19,201 bases of DNA from Bacteroidales bacterium UBA6346 (GTDB taxonomy: Bacteria > Bacteroidota > Bacteroidia > Bacteroidales > UBA932), in the NCBI GenBank assembly GCA_002438905.1, contig DJSA01000080.1, forward strand, positions 1 through 19,201. Direction: 5' to 3'. Under the pieces are notes generated by a model, which made no database searches, had not been told where the DNA came from, and saw only the letters and a list, made by a program, of their open reading frames with translations. The translations under genes were made by a program, and so were the position numbers. Shown piece by piece: positions 7,373-15,252 of the stretch (positions within the stretch are counted from its first letter, which is position 1; each line of letters starts with the position of its first letter).

Positions 7373-8254
7373 ATGACAGAAAGTGAACTGCTGAAGAAGG
7401 TCCGTAAAATCGAGATTCGGACGAAGGCTCTCTCACATCAGATTTTTGCGGGGGAGTATCATTCTGCGTTCAAGGGGCGTGGAATGGCGTTCAGTGAAGT
7501 CCGTGAGTATCAGTACGGCGATGATGTCCGCAACATGGACTGGAATGTCACGGCACGGCTTCATTCTCCTTACGTCAAGGTGTTCGAGGAGGAGCGGGAA
7601 CTCACTGTTGTGCTGTTGGTTGATGTCAGCCGATCTGGGCTTTTCGGAACTTCCGGGATGACGAAGAGGGACATGATAGCCGAGATTTCGGCGGTCTTGT
7701 CCTTTTCGGCGATTCTTAACAATGACAAGGTTGGCGCGCTGTTCTTCAGTGACCATGTCGAGAAGTTCATTCCGCCCAAGAAGGGACGTTCACACCTTCT
7801 GCATATCATACGTGAGGTGCTTGAGTTCGAGCCACAGTCGACTGGGACCGATCTTTCCGAAGCGCTTCGTTATCTGACCAACGCGATTAAGAAACGCTGC
7901 AACGCTTTCGTTCTTTCGGATATGATTGATGCTGACGCCGATGGAGTTCCGAAATATGAGGAAGCGTTGAAGGTTGCTGTGAATCGCCATGATCTCTCTG
8001 TGGTTGAGGTCTATGACCCACGTGAGGCAAGTATTCCGAATGTAGGGCTCGTGGACATCAAGGACTCGGAGACTGGACGCACTGCGTGGGTGGACACCGG
8101 CAGAGCGAAGGTGCGTAGGCTCTATGAGGAATGGTTCAGAGGGCTGCGTGGGGCGGAATCGAGGATGCTGATGAAATATAACATCGACAAGGTGAGCGTT
8201 GCTGTCAACGAAGATTATGTCCAGGCACTGATGAGGCTGTTTCAGCAGCGTTGA
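7373..8254 (+). CDS. DUF58-domain protein of the MoxR/Bat operon
   Basis: A 293-residue soluble protein with the DUF58 core EVREYQYGDDVRNMDWNVTAR (about residues 42-62), including the conserved GDD and DWNVTAR. A VWA-like fold follows with MIDAS-type DVSRS (Asp84, Ser86, Ser88) and a later VLSDMID. No signal peptide or membrane segment is visible, so it is probably cytoplasmic or peripheral. It directly follows moxR, the near-universal arrangement, and is probably the client or adaptor of the ATPase. The biochemical role of DUF58 proteins is not established. Confidence 0.94.
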   Translation: MTESELLKKVRKIEIRTKALSHQIFAGEYHSAFKGRGMAFSEVREYQYGDDVRNMDWNVTARLHSPYVKVFEEERELTVVLLVDVSRSGLFGTSGMTKRDMIAEISAVLSFSAILNNDKVGALFFSDHVEKFIPPKKGRSHLLHIIREVLEFEPQSTGTDLSEALRYLTNAIKKRCNAFVLSDMIDADADGVPKYEEALKVAVNRHDLSVVEVYDPREASIPNVGLVDIKDSETGRTAWVDTGRAKVRRLYEEWFRGLRGAESRMLMKYNIDKVSVAVNEDYVQALMRLFQQR

Positions 8255-8297
8255 CGAACAACATTGTCGCCGACAGTGAACATGAGGTCCCCAAGTT

Positions 8298-8309
8298 TCG
8301 CAATTGCGA
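8298..8309. promoter_or_regulatory. Perfect 12-bp palindrome before the DUF4381-like gene
   Basis: TCGCAATTGCGA is a perfect palindrome in the 95-bp gap between the DUF58 gene and the next start. It could be an operator or a small RNA hairpin; no -7 element is seen next to it. Confidence 0.25.
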
Positions 8310-8349
8310 GAAGCCTGTCTTTGAACTGAGGCGAAAATATTGATTGAAG

Positions 8350-9555
8350 ATGAAATGTAAATTATTTATATTAAGCAGTTTGTCGCTGATGATGTTGGCA
8401 TTTTCCTCCGCTGCGCAGGGAATGGCAGTGACGCCAGATGCGGCGGATGTTGTGTCGAGTGACGCGCCACAGCTCAAGGGTGGCCATCGCATTCATGGCG
8501 GAGCTCCGTTCCTAGAACAGCTCCAGAAGCGTGACAGCATCTTGGTCGCGGATCAACTTCTCTATGGAGTGAACCTCGGCAATGTTGAGGCGGGCACTCA
8601 GTACGCATTCCCACAGCTGACTGACAGCACCGCGCGCGGAATCATGTTCCTCCGTCCGTGGCAGACAGACACTTTGAAGACATATAAAGAAAAAAAGGAT
8701 CGTCCTCTAAGTTACGATATAAGGGTTTCAACGGTTCTCACAACTTTCGATGAGGGTGAATACCAGCTCGGAGAACTTCCAATAGCACGTCTTTCCAAGG
8801 ACGGAGTGGTGGACACTTTGATTTTTGACAGCCTACGCTTCAAGGTTATGACCATGCCCATTGATACGGCTTCGTTTCAGCCGCATGATATAAAGGGTAT
8901 AATCCGTTACCCCCTGACTGCTGCCGAGATATTGCCGTGGGTGGGGCTGTTCTATCTTGTCGTATTTCTTGTGATTGCTATTGTTTGCCTTGTCAAGATT
9001 CATCGGCGAAAACTTGCTGAGGGACCGGAACGTAAGGATCCAGCCCACATAGTAGCGCTCCGCAAACTTGACAATTTTCGTGGAAACAGACTTTGGGCTC
9101 CGGAGAAACAGAAGCAGTTCTATTCTGGTGTCACGGACGTACTGCGCGAGTATATTGCCTCGCGCTATGACATCGGAGCGATGGAGATGACCACGAATGA
9201 GATCTTCCGCGAGATGAAGCCTAAGTTCGCTGACGAGCCGGCTGACAGGAAAGAACTTCTGAACGATCTCGAAAATCTGTTCGAGACCGCTGACTACGTG
9301 AAGTTCGCCAAGCACACCGCTTCAGAGCAGGAGACCGCTGCGGTGCTTCCCCTCGCCGTGCGTTTTGTCACGCAGACCTATCAGGACGATTTGAATGCCG
9401 GTGATGGGGAGACCGCCGCCGATGAGTCTCCGGTGCAGCCTGAACTGGAGACGAGAGAGTCTGAAGAAACGGCAAAAGATGATAACGACAGGTTCGCTCC
9501 GGTGCCGGATGATATGAATGCCAGCAAATCTGCAGACAAGAAGGAGGGTGAGTGA
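8350..9555 (+). CDS. Exported single-pass membrane protein, DUF4381-like, in the bat operon
   Basis: A 401-residue protein. I took the ATG at 8350, which gives the signal peptide MKCKLFILSSLSLMMLAFSSA; an upstream in-frame TTG adds only two residues. A periplasmic domain of about 170 residues follows, then one membrane helix (about 197-218, WVGLFYLVVFLVIAIVCLV) and a cytoplasmic part with ALRKLDN, KQFYSGVTDVLREYIASRYDI and MTTNEIF. That cytoplasmic pattern resembles the DUF4381 proteins that sit between DUF58 and VWA genes in proteobacterial MoxR operons; this is from memory, not a search. The C-terminal about 55 residues are acidic and low in complexity. The stop overlaps the batA start (TGATG), so translation is coupled. 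It probably bridges periplasm and cytoplasm in the Bat complex. Confidence 0.8.
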   Translation: MKCKLFILSSLSLMMLAFSSAAQGMAVTPDAADVVSSDAPQLKGGHRIHGGAPFLEQLQKRDSILVADQLLYGVNLGNVEAGTQYAFPQLTDSTARGIMFLRPWQTDTLKTYKEKKDRPLSYDIRVSTVLTTFDEGEYQLGELPIARLSKDGVVDTLIFDSLRFKVMTMPIDTASFQPHDIKGIIRYPLTAAEILPWVGLFYLVVFLVIAIVCLVKIHRRKLAEGPERKDPAHIVALRKLDNFRGNRLWAPEKQKQFYSGVTDVLREYIASRYDIGAMEMTTNEIFREMKPKFADEPADRKELLNDLENLFETADYVKFAKHTASEQETAAVLPLAVRFVTQTYQDDLNAGDGETAADESPVQPELETRESEETAKDDNDRFAPVPDDMNASKSADKKEGE

Positions 9556-10541
9556 TGTTTTTTGAGTATCCGAAACTTTTATGGCTCACTGTGATACCGG
9601 CTCTTCTGCTGGTTCTGTACATCCTCCGCGAGGTGTTCGGCCGTCAGGCTCACCTTCGTGTCTCAACTGCCGTTCCGTGGCTCAGGGGAGGACACGGCGT
9701 GAAGGAATATCTCCGCCATCTCCCTTTTGCGCTGATGCTGCTCGCAATGGTGATGATAATTATAGCGATTGCACGTCCCCGCTCTTCTGAGAAAATGGAG
9801 AAGATTGACACCGAGGGCATTGACATCGTATTCGCTATGGACGTTTCAACTTCAATGCTCGCCCGTGACTTCAACCCCGACCGAATCAGCGCCGCAAAGG
9901 ACATCGCCATAGAGTTCATATCCCAGAGGCCTTCCGACCGTATGGGAATCGTGGTCTTTGCGGGGGAGGCATTCACCCAGTGTCCGCTGACTACCGACCG
10001 TGCGACGCTCATCAACCTCATGAAGGAAATCAGCACCGATCTGCTCGAAGACGGAACTGCCATAGGAAACGGGCTTGCCACGGCTGTTGCGAGGATGAAG
10101 GACTCGGATGCGAAGAGCCGTGTAGTGATTCTGCTTACGGATGGTGTGAACAACTGCGGTGAGATAGCCCCAGAGACTGCCGCAGAGATCGCGAAGACCT
10201 ACGGGATACGCGTCTACACTATAGGCGTCGGCGCGAACGGAACGGCACCTTATCCGGTGATGACTCCGTGGGGCGTTGAAATTCAGAAAGTTAAGGTAGA
10301 AATTGACGAGAAACTTCTTTCTCAGGTTGCCGAGACTACCGGAGGGCGCTACTTCCGCGCCACGGACAACACGAAGTTAGCCGAGATCTATTCTGAAATC
10401 AACAAGATGGAAAAGGCTCGGACAACAATTGACAGTTTCCCAGTGTATAAGGAATTGTTCGGGACATACGCGCTTGTCGCCTTGTTCTCGCTGCTTGCCG
10501 CTTTCATACTTCAGGTCGCGGTTTTCAGAAAACTGCCGTAA
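9555..10541 (+). CDS. batA: BatA, membrane-anchored VWA-domain protein
   Basis: A 328-residue protein: an N-terminal membrane segment (about 7-24), a second (about 55-73), a VWA domain, and a C-terminal helix (about 300-324) before a short basic tail. The metal-ion-dependent adhesion site is intact: DVSTS (Asp96, Ser98, Ser100), the Thr in FTQCPLTTD, and LLTDGVN. The N-terminus MFFEYPKLLWL is typical of BatA. I chose ATG 9555, which overlaps the preceding TGA by one base; GTG at 9552 would add one residue. Known from the Bacteroides fragilis aerotolerance operon; the VWA domain is thought to bind partner proteins at the membrane. Confidence 0.94.
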   Translation: MFFEYPKLLWLTVIPALLLVLYILREVFGRQAHLRVSTAVPWLRGGHGVKEYLRHLPFALMLLAMVMIIIAIARPRSSEKMEKIDTEGIDIVFAMDVSTSMLARDFNPDRISAAKDIAIEFISQRPSDRMGIVVFAGEAFTQCPLTTDRATLINLMKEISTDLLEDGTAIGNGLATAVARMKDSDAKSRVVILLTDGVNNCGEIAPETAAEIAKTYGIRVYTIGVGANGTAPYPVMTPWGVEIQKVKVEIDEKLLSQVAETTGGRYFRATDNTKLAEIYSEINKMEKARTTIDSFPVYKELFGTYALVALFSLLAAFILQVAVFRKLP

Positions 10542-10552
10542 AATGATTGATT

Positions 10553-11566
10553 ATGCTGTATTTTGCTGATGCTCAATATCTTTGGCTGTTGCTGCTCGTT
10601 CCGCTCTTTCCGGTAGTCTATGCAATATTCCGCAGGCTGCGGAAAAAGCGCATTGCCTCGTTTGGAGATCTGGAACTCGTGGCTCGGCTGATGCCGTCCT
10701 ATTCCGGTGCACGCGGTTGGTGGAAAGTAGTGCTGTTTACAATAGGCTTCGCCTTTTTTTCCATCGGAATGGCCAGGCCGCTCATAGGCGCGAAACTTAA
10801 GGAACATGAGACGAAGGGTGCCGAAGTGGTGATTGCCCTCGATGTTTCAAACTCCATGCTTGCTCAGGATTACTCTCCGAATAGGCTGGAACGTGCCAAG
10901 CTCGCAATTTCCCGAATCGTTGATAAGCTCCACGATGACCGCATAGGTCTGATCGTTTTCGCTGGGAGTTCATACGTCCAATTGCCAATTACTACGGATT
11001 ACGTCTCGGCGAAGATGTTTCTGAGTTCTATCTCCACCGAATCTGTGCCGATTCAGGGTACTGCGCTTGCCGATGCCATTAGGACAGCCTCACGCTCGTT
11101 CAGCGCGCAGAGCGACAAGAGCCGTGCTATAATAGTCATAACCGATGGAGAGAATCACGAGGATGACCCAGTCAAGGCGGCAAAAGAGGCGGCCGAGGCT
11201 GGAATTCGGGTGTATACAATCGGTGTGGGCTCTCCTGAGGGCAAGCCAATTCCGCTAGCGGATGGAGGATTGCTGAAGGATCGCGATGGCAATATTGTTG
11301 TCACAAAGCTCGATGAAGCTACGCTGAAGGAAATTGCCGCCGCTGGAAACGGTGCGTACGTTCGTGCCGGAAATACGGAGTTCGGACTCAATCCGATAAT
11401 AGACGATATAAAAAAGATGGATGCGGAGAAGTTAAGTTCGGTCGTGTTTGAGGAATACGATGAGCAGTATATGTACTTCTTTGCCGCAGCCTTGGTTTTC
11501 TTTGTCCTGACCTGTCTTGTCGGGGAGAGGAAAATGAAGTTCAGTCTGTTCGGAAAGACGAAGTGA
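10553..11566 (+). CDS. batB: BatB, membrane-anchored VWA-domain protein
   Basis: A 337-residue paralogue of BatA with the same layout: helices at about 10-27 and 58-75, VWA domain, C-terminal helix (about 305-322). MIDAS residues are present: DVSNS (Asp97, Ser99, Ser101), the Thr in VQLPITTD, and VITDGENHEDD. I used ATG 10553, giving MLYFADAQYLWLLLLVPL; an upstream in-frame TTG adds two residues, and the ATG at 10543 opens only an eight-codon frame. It lies 11 bp after batA. The batA-batB tandem is diagnostic of this operon. The two proteins probably interact in the membrane. Confidence 0.94.
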   Translation: MLYFADAQYLWLLLLVPLFPVVYAIFRRLRKKRIASFGDLELVARLMPSYSGARGWWKVVLFTIGFAFFSIGMARPLIGAKLKEHETKGAEVVIALDVSNSMLAQDYSPNRLERAKLAISRIVDKLHDDRIGLIVFAGSSYVQLPITTDYVSAKMFLSSISTESVPIQGTALADAIRTASRSFSAQSDKSRAIIVITDGENHEDDPVKAAKEAAEAGIRVYTIGVGSPEGKPIPLADGGLLKDRDGNIVVTKLDEATLKEIAAAGNGAYVRAGNTEFGLNPIIDDIKKMDAEKLSSVVFEEYDEQYMYFFAAALVFFVLTCLVGERKMKFSLFGKTK

Positions 11567-11570
11567 TTGA

Positions 11571-12407
11571 ATGATGCGGTTTTATGAACATATGAAATCC
11601 GGTGATATGGGAAAGGGACATATATATATTGTGCTGCTGACGTTTGCTTTGCTGCTGCTCATGCCTTCTATGGCTTCCGCACAGATGGATAGGAAGGACG
11701 TGCGACGCGGCAATCGCGACTATAGGAAACAGAATTGGAAAGAGGCGGAAATCAACTACCGCAAGGCTCTCGTGAAGGATTCGACTTCTGTCGCCGCGAA
11801 TTACAATCTTGCCGCAGATCTTTACAGACAGGGTGATGCGCAGGCAGCGATGAAGTCTATGCAGAAGGTGGAGCAGGGAGCGGTAGAGAGCGGCCATGGC
11901 GCTGATTATTACTACAATCTCGGAGATATGGCGTTGGCTTCCAAGGATTATAAGACGGCGGTCGATGCCTTTGCGAAGTCGCTTCTGATGCGTCCGGACG
12001 ACCTTGACGCCAAGGAAAATTACATCTATGCGCGCAAGATGCTCGAAAATCAGCAGCAGAATGGTGGCGGAGATGGTCAGAACGATCAGGATAAGAACAA
12101 TGATCAGCAGAACCAGGATCAGAACCAGAATCAGGACAATCAAGGAAATAACGACCAAGATAAGGACAAAAGTGACAACCAGGACAACCGGGATGAAGAC
12201 GATGACCAGAATCAGGATAACAACGGCCAGCAGCCTCCGCAGGACAACCGTGACGGGCAGGGCCAGCCTCAGGAGCAGAAGATAAGTCCTCAGGCGGCGC
12301 AGCAGATGCTCCAGGCCATCCAGGCAAAGGAAAAGGAGACTCAGGACAAGGTCAACAAGGAGAAGGCGGCGATGGTGAAGTCTCGACAGAAGGAGAAGAA
12401 TTGGTAG
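11571..12407 (+). CDS. batC: BatC, TPR protein with Asn/Gln/Asp-rich tail
   Basis: A 278-residue exported protein. A hydrophobic signal segment (about 18-37) ends in MASAQ, so it is probably periplasmic. The region 40-155 holds TPR repeats, for example NRDYRKQNWKEAEINYRKAL, AANYNLAADLYRQGDAQAAM and YYYNLGDMALASKDYKTAV. Residues about 159-240 are extremely rich in Gln, Asn and Asp (QNQDQNQNQDNQG-like). The end is charged and helical (QQMLQAIQAKEKETQDK). The start is uncertain: ATGs at 11571, 11574, 11592 and 11607 are all in frame, and the last gives the most ordinary signal peptide. It starts 4 bp after batB. TPRs here probably bind BatB or other Bat proteins. Confidence 0.88.
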   Translation: MMRFYEHMKSGDMGKGHIYIVLLTFALLLLMPSMASAQMDRKDVRRGNRDYRKQNWKEAEINYRKALVKDSTSVAANYNLAADLYRQGDAQAAMKSMQKVEQGAVESGHGADYYYNLGDMALASKDYKTAVDAFAKSLLMRPDDLDAKENYIYARKMLENQQQNGGGDGQNDQDKNNDQQNQDQNQNQDNQGNNDQDKDKSDNQDNRDEDDDQNQDNNGQQPPQDNRDGQGQPQEQKISPQAAQQMLQAIQAKEKETQDKVNKEKAAMVKSRQKEKNW

Positions 12408-12432
12408 GTCGGCATTGTCGGCGTCAGTGGAA

Positions 12433-12475
12433 ATACGGCTCGAAAGGAGATTTGGAGAGGGGATATGGCTCGAAA
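12433..12475 (+). repeat. Direct repeat in the batC-batD gap
   Basis: ATACGGCTCGAAA (12433-12445) recurs as ATATGGCTCGAAA (12463-12475), one mismatch, exactly 30 bp apart, in the 84-bp spacer before the BatD-BatE ORF. It could be a pair of binding sites on one DNA face (about three helical turns) or a chance duplication. No promoter is obvious here. Confidence 0.4.
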
Positions 12476-12491
12476 ATGATATTCGGATAAG

Positions 12492-15212
12492 ATGAAGAGG
12501 ATATTGACAATCATAACTTTGGCGCTTGCGGCGTTTGCAGCGGCTGCGCAGACTTCAATTCAGGTTCAGACGCACAATGTCGTGGATCTGAACGAACAGT
12601 TTAACGTGACATTCGTGATTGAGGGTGAGAGTACCCCCTCTGACTTCAGTTGGGACTGTCCGGCGGATTTTGACTTAGTGTGGGGACCGCAGAAAAGTTC
12701 ATCATCGAGCATCAGCATAATTAACGGCAAGCGGACATCTTCAAGGCAGGTGTCCTACACCTACATCCTTATGCCTAAGTCGGTAGGAGAGTTCACGCTG
12801 CCTTCAGCGACGGCAAAGATTAAGGGCGATGAGATTGTCTCCCGTCCGGTGACAGTGTCCGTGGTCAGACAGGACAGTTCATCGTCGCAGTCATCATCCC
12901 AGTCAGGCTCGAACGGAGTCCCTTCCGACCCGAGCGCAATGGGCGGTGGATCGTCTCAAAGACAGAATGGCGGCAGCACGGCCCGCGGACAGGAGGCGGC
13001 AACGGGAGAGATATTCCTCAATCTTTCTCTTGACAGAACAAATGTCGTTGTAGGACAGCCAATTAATGCCACACTGAAGATTTATCAGCGAGCCAATCTG
13101 TCGGGCTTCGAGAATGCCACATTCCCTTCATTCACAGGCTTCTGGAGCCAGGAGGTCGAGGCTCCGACGAACATCGAGTTCACCCGCGAGACATACAATG
13201 GAAAAATTTATGATGCCGCTGTGCTGCGCCGATACATTCTCATACCGCAGCAGACCGGCAGGCTGACCATAGATCCTGCGGAACTTGTGTGCCTTGTCAA
13301 TGTGAGGGTTCAGTCTCGTACTGGAAGCATATTTGACGGCTTCTTCGATGATTATCAGACTGTAAGGAAAAAAGTGTCCTCGAAGGCCGTGACGGTGAAC
13401 GTATCACCGCTCCCTGCAGGTGCCCCGGCATCGTTTGGCGGTGGAGTGGGAAAGTTCAGCATAAGTGCGAAACTTGCCAAGGATAAGCTTAAAACTCACG
13501 AGGCCAACTCTTTGATAGTTAGCGTGTCTGGACGAGGCAATGTCTCCCTGCTGGCGGCTCCTAAGGTGAATTTCCCGCTTGATATGGAGGTTTATGACAC
13601 GAAGATTACCGACAAGAGCGCTAAAGGTTCGCTTTCCGGCTCAAAGGAGTTTGAGTTTCCGTTCATACCGCGCAGTGCAGGGGATTTCACCATTGAGCCG
13701 ATTCAGTATAGTTACTATGACGTGGAGGCGGGGCGCTATGTCACTGTGCAGACCCAGCCACTCAACTTCACCGTGGAGAAAGGCGCGGACATCCCATCGG
13801 GAGGAACCGTGGTTCCTGGAGTTCAACAGAATGACGTCCGAAGTCTCGGGCAGGACATCCGCTTCATCTCTACGAAGCCGGCCCGTTTTTCTGACAAGGG
13901 CTGGTTCCTCGTCGATTCAGCGCCGTTTGTCGCCGTTTGTCTCGCAATTCTTCTTGCCGCTGCTCTCTGCTGGTTCGCCTTCCGCAGATTGGCTGCAAGG
14001 CGCGCCGACATTGTGGGGAATAGGAACAGAAAGGCCACGAAAAAGGCTCTGAAGCAGCTCAAGACCGCTTCTGTATTCCTCAAGCAGAACCTTTACACTG
14101 CTTTCTATGAGGAACTTCATAAGGCTTTGCTCGGATTCATAGCCGACAAACTCAACATTCCGATGTCTGAACTGAACAAGGACAACATCTCGGCACGGCT
14201 CGCAGAGGGCGGTGTCCCGAAGGATACTATCACGGCATTTGTAGGCCTCATTGATGACTGCGAGTTTGCGCGTTATTCTCCGTCATCTGGGAACGAGGCG
14301 ATGCAGGCGCACTATGACAAGGCCGCGGAACTCATATCAACAATAGACTCTTCAATGAAATCAGGAAAGAAAGCTTCTTCGGGGGCGGCAATGGTGCTTA
14401 TAGCCTTTGCATTTATCTCATCAGCTGCCTACGCCCAGCCTTCCAGGACCGATACGGCACTTCCATCAAAGGATACGGCAGGTGTGACGACCCAGCCTGC
14501 CACCGAGACTCGGGCAGACTATCCGGAGCAGCTATGGGACAGCGCAAACGCGGCTTACACCGATGGCCGTTGGGAGGACGCAGTAAAGAGTTATGATATG
14601 ATAGTGGCTCTCGGGCTCGAATCACCGCAGCTCTACTATAATCTCGGCAATGCTTGGTTCAAATCCGGCAATCTCGGCAAGGCAATCGCAAACTATGAAC
14701 GTGCCCTGAGGCTCGATCCCTCATACTCCGATGCTCGCTACAACCTTGAGTTCGCGAACAGCCGCACTCAGGACCGCATAGACGTGGTTCCGCAATTTTT
14801 CCTCAAAACATGGGTCTTGAAGCTCTGCTACCTCCTTGACTCAGATTCGTGGGCGATCATTTTCTTGGTATTCCTCGCTCTCATGAGCTCTATGCTGCTG
14901 CTTTTCCTCTTGGCTCCTACTGCTGGGTGGAGGCGAGCCGGTTTTGTCGCGGCAATAGTCTGCTTCATTATCGGAGGGGCGGCTCTCGGATTTTCGATCC
15001 ATCAGAAAGATGACTATTTCCTCCGTGATGAGGCGATAGTGATGAAACCTGTCATATCGGCAAAATCCTCTCCGGACGGAACGATGGACCTATTCATACT
15101 CCACGAGGGTACTAAAGTTAAGATAATCGACTCAGTGGGCTCGTGGACGAATGTTGAGATATCTGATGGCCGTCAGGGATGGGTGCAGATAGGTGATATC
15201 GAAATCATATAA
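12492..15212 (+). CDS. batD-batE: BatD-BatE fusion protein
   Basis: One 906-residue frame covers two proteins that are separate genes in the described Bacteroides bat operon. Residues 1-20 are a signal peptide (MKRILTIITLALAAFAAAAQ). The BatD part follows: immunoglobulin-like beta-rich repeats, a Ser/Gly/Gln-rich insert (about 128-172), a membrane helix (about 475-497) and a cytoplasmic helical part (KKALKQLKTASVFLKQNLYTAFYEELHKAL). At Met622 a second, signal-peptide-like segment begins (hydrophobic core AAMVLIAFAFISSAAYA). The BatE part then shows TPRs (LYYNLGNAWFKSGNLGKAIA), two membrane helices (about 795-820) and a C-terminal SH3b-like domain (TKVKIIDSVGSWTNVEISDG). The sequence at Met622 reads ATGA, as in a stop-start overlap. 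The fusion may be real, or a one-base indel may have removed the batD stop. Confidence 0.88.
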   Translation: MKRILTIITLALAAFAAAAQTSIQVQTHNVVDLNEQFNVTFVIEGESTPSDFSWDCPADFDLVWGPQKSSSSSISIINGKRTSSRQVSYTYILMPKSVGEFTLPSATAKIKGDEIVSRPVTVSVVRQDSSSSQSSSQSGSNGVPSDPSAMGGGSSQRQNGGSTARGQEAATGEIFLNLSLDRTNVVVGQPINATLKIYQRANLSGFENATFPSFTGFWSQEVEAPTNIEFTRETYNGKIYDAAVLRRYILIPQQTGRLTIDPAELVCLVNVRVQSRTGSIFDGFFDDYQTVRKKVSSKAVTVNVSPLPAGAPASFGGGVGKFSISAKLAKDKLKTHEANSLIVSVSGRGNVSLLAAPKVNFPLDMEVYDTKITDKSAKGSLSGSKEFEFPFIPRSAGDFTIEPIQYSYYDVEAGRYVTVQTQPLNFTVEKGADIPSGGTVVPGVQQNDVRSLGQDIRFISTKPARFSDKGWFLVDSAPFVAVCLAILLAAALCWFAFRRLAARRADIVGNRNRKATKKALKQLKTASVFLKQNLYTAFYEELHKALLGFIADKLNIPMSELNKDNISARLAEGGVPKDTITAFVGLIDDCEFARYSPSSGNEAMQAHYDKAAELISTIDSSMKSGKKASSGAAMVLIAFAFISSAAYAQPSRTDTALPSKDTAGVTTQPATETRADYPEQLWDSANAAYTDGRWEDAVKSYDMIVALGLESPQLYYNLGNAWFKSGNLGKAIANYERALRLDPSYSDARYNLEFANSRTQDRIDVVPQFFLKTWVLKLCYLLDSDSWAIIFLVFLALMSSMLLLFLLAPTAGWRRAGFVAAIVCFIIGGAALGFSIHQKDDYFLRDEAIVMKPVISAKSSPDGTMDLFILHEGTKVKIIDSVGSWTNVEISDGRQGWVQIGDIEII

Positions 15213-15252
15213 GTAAAATGAATTTTCTGAATAACACAAACATATTAACTTA

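Noticed and set aside
11541..12158. Minus-strand frame rich in Ile, Leu and Val that resembles a membrane protein
   Set aside because: It is the antisense of the Gln/Asn/Asp-codon tract of batC, which automatically reads as hydrophobic residues.
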